From Planctomycetota bacterium (GTDB lineage Bacteria; Planctomycetota; Planctomycetia; Pirellulales; Lacipirellulaceae), in contig JAKEIB010000117.1 in the NCBI GenBank assembly GCA_022614705.1, forward strand, positions 1 through 8,718: DNA of 8,718 nucleotides, in the 5' to 3' direction. The position numbers and the translations under genes are program-made. The notes beneath the pieces are model-generated. The model was not told where the DNA came from and ran no database searches. It saw only the letters and a list, made by a program, of their open reading frames with translations. Positions 1-5,990 of the stretch are shown here, piece after piece. Numbering within the stretch: the stretch's first letter is position 1; each line of letters begins with the position of its first letter.

Positions 1-104
1 ATCACCGGCAGGACGAAGGCATAGATGAGGTTCGTGAGGAGCAAGATCCGCATGTCGCGCGGATACGAAAGGAAGTGACGGTATTCGTGCGTGAGTTTTT
101 CCAT
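1..104 (-). CDS. N-terminus of a probable MFS transporter (truncated by window edge)
   Basis: Only the first 34 codons are inside the window; the gene continues past the left edge. It starts at the ATG at 104-102 and reads MEKLTHEYRHFLSYPRD, then MRILLLTNLIYAFVLPVI: a short polar, basic N-terminus leading into a first membrane segment (about residues 18-34). The style of this first helix (R-I/V-L-L-x-T-N-x-I-Y-A-x-V-L-P) is, from memory, that of major facilitator proteins encoded beside GH130 genes in Bacteroidetes and planctomycetes, where they import mannosides. The start lies 8 nt after the GH130 stop codon, so the two are very probably co-transcribed. No clear Shine-Dalgarno sequence precedes the ATG. 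The membrane-protein reading is fairly firm; the MFS assignment is tentative because so little is visible. Confidence 0.6.
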   Translation of the reverse strand, partial: MEKLTHEYRHFLSYPRDMRILLLTNLIYAFVLPV

Positions 105-112
105 GAAACAGA

Positions 113-1159
113 CTAACGCAAGGTCTCAAGGATTTCCTGCAATGAGAGACGGGCCGCGCAAATTACGCTGTCCGAGGCGCCGTAGTAGATTGTCACCGTG
201 TCGCCGTCCACGACGTGGCCGTTGGTGAAGACAACGTTGCCGAGGAAACCAGTGCGTTCATAATCGGCGACGGGTTCCATGATCGGCTCGCGCGAGCGGG
301 CCAACACTTTCCACGGCGATTCAAGGTCCAAAAGCAGCGCTCCAAGACAGTAGCGGTGATCGCCGTCGGCGCCGTGGTAGATTTCCAGCCAGCCCTTCGG
401 CGTGCGGATGGGGGCGGCGCCGGCCCCAACACGCGCGCTGTCCCAGAAGCCCGGCCGACTGTGTGCGATGCAACGATGTCGGCCCCAATGCACGAGGTCC
501 GGCGATTCGGCGAGCCAGATGTAGTTGCCGCCGATGAATTGACTGCTCGGACGATGCAGCGCGTAGTATCTACCACCGATCCGTTCATCGAAAACGGCGC
601 AGTCCTTATTGTGAGGCGGGAGAATCATGCCGTGTTGGCGAATATCGCGCCAGTCAGTCGTGCTGCGTAAGCCGACGCCCACTCCGTGTTCCGATACCTG
701 CGTAAAGGTGAGGTAATAGGTTTCGCCGATCTGCGTCACACGGCAATCCTCGATGCCGTAGGATTCCAATTCGCCATGGCCAAAAATTGCCGGGTAGGAG
801 GGGTCTTCTCGAAAATTGATTCCGTCCGTGCTAGCGACCAAACTGAGATGCGACATCGTCGTCAAATAATCCTTGCCATCGTAGCCAATGATCCTGGGGT
901 CGGCGCGATTGAGCTTGGGATCGGAGTTATCGAATTCCAAAATTTGGAGCTCGCCCTTCGCGTCCAAAATGGGGAAAGATGTTTTGCCGGGCTTCTGCTC
1001 GGGGCGTTCGGCAACACGCAGCAGCAGCCAGATCTTGCCGCTGAAGCGGAAGACGCCCGGATTCAGCAGACATTCGACCTTCATTCCCTTGATGCTCGGG
1101 CGGATGTCGGCCGGCCTCAGGATGGGGTTTTCCGCAAAACGTCTGGCGATGTCGGCCAT
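113..1159 (-). CDS. GH130 family beta-mannoside phosphorylase or beta-mannosidase
   Basis: This 348-residue protein has no signal peptide and should be cytoplasmic. GH130 enzymes are five-bladed propellers that break beta-mannosides, mostly by phosphorolysis to mannose 1-phosphate. Hallmarks run in order: ENPILRP near residues 10-16, NPGVFRFSGKIWLLLRVAER at 33-52, the E137-D138 pair in GIEDCR (D138 matches the Asp used as proton donor in characterised members), NKDCAVF 184-190 followed by YYALHRP 198-204, GAAPI-T--GWLEIYHG 247-263, LGALLLDLE 272-280, EPI-EP--DYER-GF-GNVVF 291-311 and IYYGASD 324-330. Length and motif order are normal for the family. Residue 139 is Cys where many members have Pro (EDPR). 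The ATG at 1159 is preceded by the purine-rich AAAGAAGAA with about 8 nt spacing. It starts 15 nt after the stop of protein A and is followed closely by the transporter start. Subfamily, linkage preference, and phosphorylase versus hydrolase cannot be settled from reading alone. Confidence 0.9.
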   Translation of the reverse strand: MADIARRFAENPILRPADIRPSIKGMKVECLLNPGVFRFSGKIWLLLRVAERPEQKPGKTSFPILDAKGELQILEFDNSDPKLNRADPRIIGYDGKDYLTTMSHLSLVASTDGINFREDPSYPAIFGHGELESYGIEDCRVTQIGETYYLTFTQVSEHGVGVGLRSTTDWRDIRQHGMILPPHNKDCAVFDERIGGRYYALHRPSSQFIGGNYIWLAESPDLVHWGRHRCIAHSRPGFWDSARVGAGAAPIRTPKGWLEIYHGADGDHRYCLGALLLDLESPWKVLARSREPIMEPVADYERTGFLGNVVFTNGHVVDGDTVTIYYGASDSVICAARLSLQEILETLR

Positions 1160-1174
1160 AATTCGAATTCTTCT

Positions 1175-3340
1175 TTAATCCGTGTAACGCACGACGACAT
1201 CGTCGATCAAAATCCGCCTGGCTTCGCGCCGCATCTTTCCTCCCGCTGGAGCGAGCACGACGATCCTCGCGGTGTCTGCCGGGATAGTGACGCGCGCAAG
1301 ATCCCGAGCATTTTTCTGAAGAAACTCACCGCTGACAGCATCATAAATATCCCGTGCGTCCGGTCCGACATCTATCTCCACGATCTTCGCTGAAGTGTGA
1401 GGATTGTAATACAGAAAGGTGGGATACGCCTCGGCATGGAAGTAATCCGTTTTTAGAAGGTCCAATTGCAGAATTTTTTCGACGTTGGTCTCTCGAATGA
1501 TGCCGCCAAGAATTCCCACATGGGAACTGCCGTACAGACCCAGATCGGTGGCAGCCGAAGCGGGGCGATAGAGCACAATCGGGACGGTCGCTTCCTTAAG
1601 GAGGTCGATGAATGTGACCACCGCGTCCCCTTGAGCGAACGGGCCGATGCTGGATCGGTACGAAATTGCCATCGCATCCACCGATAGCCTATCCGGGCGG
1701 GTCCAACCGTTCGATCGGTCAGCGCTTTCGGCTTTAACGTACAGTTTGTTCCTATAAGCGGCAGGCAATTCGACTAGCTGAGCGGACTCGGCCCCCGTTA
1801 CCGAAAACGCCGGAGCGTATGGCCCGTCAGGATCGGCTGAAAAAGAGAAGCGAAAGTCGTTCTCGGCATGCCCGCCCTCAATGCGTTGGGCCGCCACTAC
1901 AAGCCAACGTTCCTGTGCTTTGGGAAGGTCGAACTCCCAGATGTGCTCGAATGGACCCGCACCGCTGGCCGTCTCCTCGATTACTTGAAGACTGGGTGGC
2001 GCCTCACGCAGGAAATGAGTGGACGTGAAATTTCCCTGGACGATTCTGCCCCGTGTGGTGCGGTAATCGCCATGGGCGCTTCTCATGCCTCGCTTCCACT
2101 TGCGGATCCCCTCGTAGGCAATCGACGATTTACTGTCGTGCGTCTGCGCCCATGCATAACTCGATTGATGTTCGGCGTCGTGGGCATTGGGATAAAACAG
2201 GCGCGCCGCATTGGCCAGGTTCAATACCCACTTGCCAATGTCGTGCGCGTACCGCGTGTCGTAACGCGCCAGCGGCGCCAGAGTGCCCGCCCATTGAAAC
2301 GTGTTCATGGCGAAAGCGTAGCCGCCGCCATCCGTGGCGCTCCCAACCAGGCCGTGCGCATCCAGGCCGTTCCAGCGATCGGAGATGACTCCCCATCCAG
2401 GCCGGGCTTGTGGTCGACCGCGTGGTTCAAAACAAGCATTCACTAATTTCGCCACGTCGTAATCACGACCGAGTTCGCCATTCATGCGAGCGGCGACCAG
2501 CGCGCCATAGGGCAGGAGCACTTCATAGAGCGGACTTTCCTCGTCGGGCTTCGCCTCGAGCGAGCGGATGGCCCAATCCGCCGCGGTCAGGAAACGCGGG
2601 TCTTCGAACCGGACCCAGGCCATGTATTCCAGCCACGCGACGCCCGCGGCGCCTTCCGATTCAACCCGTCCCCTCTCCACCGGCTTCATTGTTTTAAGAT
2701 TCAGTCCCGTGTGATCGAAGTTGGGCAGCAAAGGCGGATCGATCTTGCCTCCCAACGCCTCACAAGCGTCATGCCATTTCAGCGCGACAGAGAATGCTTG
2801 ACGATCGCGTGCGGGATCATCTGGATACAGCGCGTTGATTTGATAGAAGAGAACATTGGGAAATATGTCGTACCAAAACGATTCCCCCGTGTTGCCGCCA
2901 AGACGGTTCACGTACACGCCTTCTTCCGCATTGAAGAAATTCTCGCCCATCTTCACCCAGTCTTGACCGCGATAACTCCGCATGTCCAATCCGACGAGCG
3001 AACCGCTGACGACCGCCGCAAGATAGTTAATCGCCTCCGGCCCACTCTCGCCGCCGACATAGGCCGGAAGCGAAACCATCGTTCGGCTTTCATCTCGCCA
3101 GCGGACGAGTGGCAAATACTCGCCGCGCCGATCAAAGTCGAGCAGAACGTCGATATAATCGCGCGTCACTTGGCGCCAATTGCGCATTGCATACGGCTGT
3201 GGAAGGTTCGGCATTCGCTCCACGCGGGAAATAGTCGACTGCGAAGCCGCCTCAATCGCGTGCAGGCGCCCGGCGCCGCTCATCGTCACCAACCCGACAA
3301 GGACGGGCAGAGTTTGCAAAATGAAAGAAAGAGGTTTCAT
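1175..3340 (-). CDS. secreted protein A of an unrecognised paralogous family (possible glycan-active enzyme)
   Basis: This 721-residue protein starts with a signal peptide (MKPLSF, then hydrophobic to about residue 20, possible cut after LHA 26-28). I do not recognise the family. Residues about 45-415 and 586-721 match protein B, encoded just upstream, with long identical blocks: MRNWRQV 52-58, LPAYVG 91-96, AARMNGE 283-289, YAFAMNTF 341-348, IGKW-LN--NAARLFY-NAH 368-387, SIAYEG 406-411, TNVEKILQLDLL 618-629, YDAVSGEFL 666-674. The first part looks helical with repeated Trp/Tyr-rich helices, as in alpha-toroid glycosidases and lyases; the last part looks like a beta-sandwich. Acidic residues shared with B are D158 (Glu in B), E273, E289 and E410. 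About residues 417-568 are absent from B and look like an inserted beta-rich domain. It has no dockerin-like module, PEP-CTERM tail or other anchor. The ATG at 3340 has GGA very close by and AGGGAA about 12 nt upstream, 16 nt after B's stop. Secretion is likely; enzymatic function is inference. Confidence 0.8.
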   Translation of the reverse strand: MKPLSFILQTLPVLVGLVTMSGAGRLHAIEAASQSTISRVERMPNLPQPYAMRNWRQVTRDYIDVLLDFDRRGEYLPLVRWRDESRTMVSLPAYVGGESGPEAINYLAAVVSGSLVGLDMRSYRGQDWVKMGENFFNAEEGVYVNRLGGNTGESFWYDIFPNVLFYQINALYPDDPARDRQAFSVALKWHDACEALGGKIDPPLLPNFDHTGLNLKTMKPVERGRVESEGAAGVAWLEYMAWVRFEDPRFLTAADWAIRSLEAKPDEESPLYEVLLPYGALVAARMNGELGRDYDVAKLVNACFEPRGRPQARPGWGVISDRWNGLDAHGLVGSATDGGGYAFAMNTFQWAGTLAPLARYDTRYAHDIGKWVLNLANAARLFYPNAHDAEHQSSYAWAQTHDSKSSIAYEGIRKWKRGMRSAHGDYRTTRGRIVQGNFTSTHFLREAPPSLQVIEETASGAGPFEHIWEFDLPKAQERWLVVAAQRIEGGHAENDFRFSFSADPDGPYAPAFSVTGAESAQLVELPAAYRNKLYVKAESADRSNGWTRPDRLSVDAMAISYRSSIGPFAQGDAVVTFIDLLKEATVPIVLYRPASAATDLGLYGSSHVGILGGIIRETNVEKILQLDLLKTDYFHAEAYPTFLYYNPHTSAKIVEIDVGPDARDIYDAVSGEFLQKNARDLARVTIPADTARIVVLAPAGGKMRREARRILIDDVVVRYTD

Positions 3341-3356
3341 AATTCCATACAGTTCC

Positions 3357-5990
3357 CTAGCGACATCCGCCTGGAGCCGGTCCGCAGCGAGATTCCCGCA
3401 TCGCGAAGCAATTTCCGCGCATCGCGCCGCGCCGGCCGCGAACTCCTGCCGCGGCGCTTCCCACGCAAAATAGAATCAGCGCTGTTGGCTCGGGCACCGA
3501 CGGGCTCTGCGCAGTCGAGCCTGCGCCTACTGTCGTCGCGCCGAAATGTGCCCGCCAGGTGTTGTACCCGGCCTGAGTGCCGTCGTTCTTTCGCCACACG
3601 ATATAGTCGGCCGCATCAACGATACCGTCATCGTTATAGTCTCCAGGAAGCACCGGCGCTATGACAACTGATGCGGAAACATCGTCAATGTAGATCGTGC
3701 CCATCGCCGATAACGGGCCGCCGGAGATAAACGTCAAGTCAAAAGACCTAACACCGTCTGGCAGAACAATTGTCGTTTCGAACATTTCGAAATCGGCTAC
3801 CGCGCCAGAGACTGTAAAGTTGAGTTCGATCGATGGATTCGTCAGATCAAGCAATGTCACTTCGTCTTCCGACAGTCGCAGGCGAGCGCGGAACTCACCG
3901 CCGGCAGCGACGTCGTACTGCCAAAACCAGCGCAACTGGAATGAGCGATCCTCACCTGCCGGAACGTCGGTCGCGTAACTGCGCCATTCCTGAGCGGCTG
4001 TCTCGCTGTTGTCGACGAGCTCTAACGAGTGGGTGGGGCTCAGGGCTACGTCATCGGACCACGTGGCATTGGAGCTGTAGTGCCAGAAGGATGGTCGATT
4101 GGGGTTGTTGGGTAGCGCTGAATCGACATCGGGATTGCGAACCAGGTTGTCGGGCAGCAGTGTCGCGTTGTAATCGATGACCACGCCATCCACCAGCAAG
4201 CGACGTCCCTGCCGGATTTCAGTGCCGCCCGAGGGGACGAGGACGAGCATCACGGCCTCGTCGGAGGGAACATCAAAGAAGGTTTGCGAGGTTACGCCCC
4301 GCGCCAGATATCGGTTTGACACCGCGTCGTAGAGATCGAACGAACCACCGCCGAGATTGATCGCTACTGATTGCGTTGTCGCCAACGGATTGTAATACAA
4401 GTACGTGCTATGCGCGGCGTCGCGGTAAAAGTCGGTGGCCAGCAGGTCCAGTTGGAGGATCTTTTCGACGTTGGTTGTCTTGATGATGGAACCGAGCACG
4501 CCCGTATACGCCGATCCATAGATACCGAAATCGGTCAGCGGTCCCCAGTCGTACGTGAGCGGATCGCCGGCGGCATAGATTTCTTGGTTTTCGCCAGGCG
4601 CCAGCAAGTGGGGCGGCAGCCAGTGATGGCGAAGCCCTTCATAGGCGATCGAGTTCTGCGGATCGCCGGTCCAGAATTCGGACGATTGATCCCCTGGCGG
4701 ATGCGCGTTGCCATAGAACAAACGCGCGGCACTGGCCGCATTAAGGATCCATTTGCCGATTGCGCGGCTGTAGCGGTCCTCATAGCGCACGAGGGCAACC
4801 ACGGGCATGGCGTTCGCATACGTGTTAAAGGCGAATGCATACCCCTGGACGGGATTGCTGGTGTTCGGCCGCGTGGTGCCCAACAAGCCGCCCACGTCCT
4901 CGCCGCCCCACTGCTCGCCGCTGATCATGACGATGTCCGGCCGGGCGGCGCTTCGCGAGAAGACCCATTCGAGGTACTTGTGCACGTTATAGTTGCGGCC
5001 GTGCTCGGCGTTCATGCGGGCGGCGGCATAGGCGCCGAAGGACGTGAGTACCTCATAATTGGGATTGGTCGAGCGGGTTTCGTAATACGCAAGGGCCCAA
5101 TCGACCGCGTTTAGATGGGCGGCCGCCAGTGTCGGATTCGACTCGCGATTCCGCCAATAGGCCGCATGCTGCAACCAGGCCATGCCCAATCCCATGTCGG
5201 GCTCGCGCCAGATGCCGTTGTACACGGGCAGTTGTGTCTTGAAGTTGAAAGCCGTGTAATTGAAATTGGGGGCGGTTCCACCGGCCGTCAACACGTTGAC
5301 GGCGTCCTTGAATCGCAAATCAATTGTGTTGAGAGCGGTTTGCAGAGTAGATTCACCGGGATAACGGTCGGCAATACTATAGAAGAGAATGCTGGGTAAG
5401 ATCTCGTACCATGCGGACTGGCCAGAAACGGAAAACGGCGTATTCAACACCACAAACTGGGAGTTTCGGTCGACGTAGTACTCGCGCGACATCGCGACCC
5501 AGTTATGCGGGCCGGTCGTCTTGTCCACGCCCACGAGCGTCCCTCCGAGCACGGCCCCCAGCGACGCGATCGCCTCGTGGACCGGCTCGCCCGTCTCGCC
5601 GAAGGTCCGCGTCTCGCCAACATAGGCCGGCAAACCGAACCATGTCTGACCCTGGGGCTGGGGCGGTTGAAACGTGTTGTCGATCCTCACCAAAGGCAAA
5701 TACTGCCCGGTCGCGGAGGTATCAAACGCCAGACTGTCGAAGTCCGTGGCCACTTGACGCCAATCGCGCATCTGATAGGTAGCTGGCGCGTTGGGTAACA
5801 GATCGATCAGGGCCAGTGGCAGTTGCCGCCCGGCTGCCAGGCTGACGAGCGGCGCGTGAGCGATGGCGAATGCCAGGAGCGCGCAGCAACGCAGGCGCGA
5901 TGCGCGTGACAAGCTCGACGCGTCAGTTGATGGGGCTTGGCCGCTGTGCGGCTTAGCTACGCTCGGACTGTCAGCCACTGATATCCTCAC
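3357..5990 (-). CDS. secreted PEP-CTERM protein B, paralogue of A, with carbohydrate-binding-like and dockerin-like modules
   Basis: The frame has no ATG between the upstream gene's stop and the signal peptide. The best start is GTG 5990-5988, which overlaps that stop as GTGA (877 residues); a TTG at 5912-5910 (851 residues) would give a more compact signal peptide (MSRASRLRCCALLAFAIAH). Residues about 70-607 align with protein A: MRDWRQV 74-80, LPAYVG 120-125, AARMNAE 323-329, YAFAFNTY 384-391, IGKWILN 411-417, SIAYEG 447-452, TNVEKILQLDLL 506-517, YDAVS 554-558. The core family is unrecognised. Next comes a region like CBM_4_9 or similar jelly-roll carbohydrate-binding domains (about 613-776: N-LVRNP at the start, IYIDDVS at the end), a dockerin-like calcium-loop module GDYNDDGIVDAADY 783-796 with VWRK, and VPEP 832-835 with a short hydrophobic segment and RGRR. 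About 20 further residues rich in Cys, Gly and Arg follow, which is unusual. Expected to be exported and surface-anchored; catalytic role unknown. Confidence 0.8.
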   Translation of the reverse strand: MRISVADSPSVAKPHSGQAPSTDASSLSRASRLRCCALLAFAIAHAPLVSLAAGRQLPLALIDLLPNAPATYQMRDWRQVATDFDSLAFDTSATGQYLPLVRIDNTFQPPQPQGQTWFGLPAYVGETRTFGETGEPVHEAIASLGAVLGGTLVGVDKTTGPHNWVAMSREYYVDRNSQFVVLNTPFSVSGQSAWYEILPSILFYSIADRYPGESTLQTALNTIDLRFKDAVNVLTAGGTAPNFNYTAFNFKTQLPVYNGIWREPDMGLGMAWLQHAAYWRNRESNPTLAAAHLNAVDWALAYYETRSTNPNYEVLTSFGAYAAARMNAEHGRNYNVHKYLEWVFSRSAARPDIVMISGEQWGGEDVGGLLGTTRPNTSNPVQGYAFAFNTYANAMPVVALVRYEDRYSRAIGKWILNAASAARLFYGNAHPPGDQSSEFWTGDPQNSIAYEGLRHHWLPPHLLAPGENQEIYAAGDPLTYDWGPLTDFGIYGSAYTGVLGSIIKTTNVEKILQLDLLATDFYRDAAHSTYLYYNPLATTQSVAINLGGGSFDLYDAVSNRYLARGVTSQTFFDVPSDEAVMLVLVPSGGTEIRQGRRLLVDGVVIDYNATLLPDNLVRNPDVDSALPNNPNRPSFWHYSSNATWSDDVALSPTHSLELVDNSETAAQEWRSYATDVPAGEDRSFQLRWFWQYDVAAGGEFRARLRLSEDEVTLLDLTNPSIELNFTVSGAVADFEMFETTIVLPDGVRSFDLTFISGGPLSAMGTIYIDDVSASVVIAPVLPGDYNDDGIVDAADYIVWRKNDGTQAGYNTWRAHFGATTVGAGSTAQSPSVPEPTALILFCVGSAAAGVRGRRGAMRGNCFAMRESRCGPAPGGCR
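3585..3644 (-). repeat. dockerin-like/EF-hand module, copy 2 (protein B)
   Basis: This segment encodes GDYNDDGIVDAADY followed by IVWRKN, then GYNTWRAHFG downstream. It matches copy 1 at 6179-6238 in both protein and DNA, in the same position between the last globular domain and the VPEP sorting signal. The shared DNA suggests that this C-terminal cassette moves between genes by recombination or duplication. Confidence 0.75.
5987..5990 (-). promoter_or_regulatory. GTGA stop/start overlap (translational coupling) between propeller and protein B
   Basis: The propeller gene ends with TGA at 5989-5987 and protein B's frame has GTG at 5990-5988, giving the four-base overlap GTGA. There is no Shine-Dalgarno sequence in front of it, which suits reinitiation by ribosomes finishing the upstream gene. 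A second in-frame GTG lies at 5978-5976 and a TTG at 5912-5910, so the assignment is likely but not certain. Confidence 0.55.

Noticed and set aside
1160..1169. Ten-base palindrome AATTCGAATT just before the GH130 start
   Set aside because: It is too short, has no spacer or T-run, and sits within a 15-nt gap; it is most likely chance and not an operator or terminator.
1175..3340. Protein A as an N-acylglucosamine 2-epimerase/mannobiose epimerase, which often neighbours GH130
   Set aside because: Those enzymes are cytoplasmic, about 400 residues, with paired catalytic His motifs; A is secreted, much larger and lacks them.
2711..3664. Plus-strand open frame of 317 codons
   Set aside because: It runs antisense to the well-supported A gene and into the end of B; its composition is Arg-rich and it has no domain or signal.
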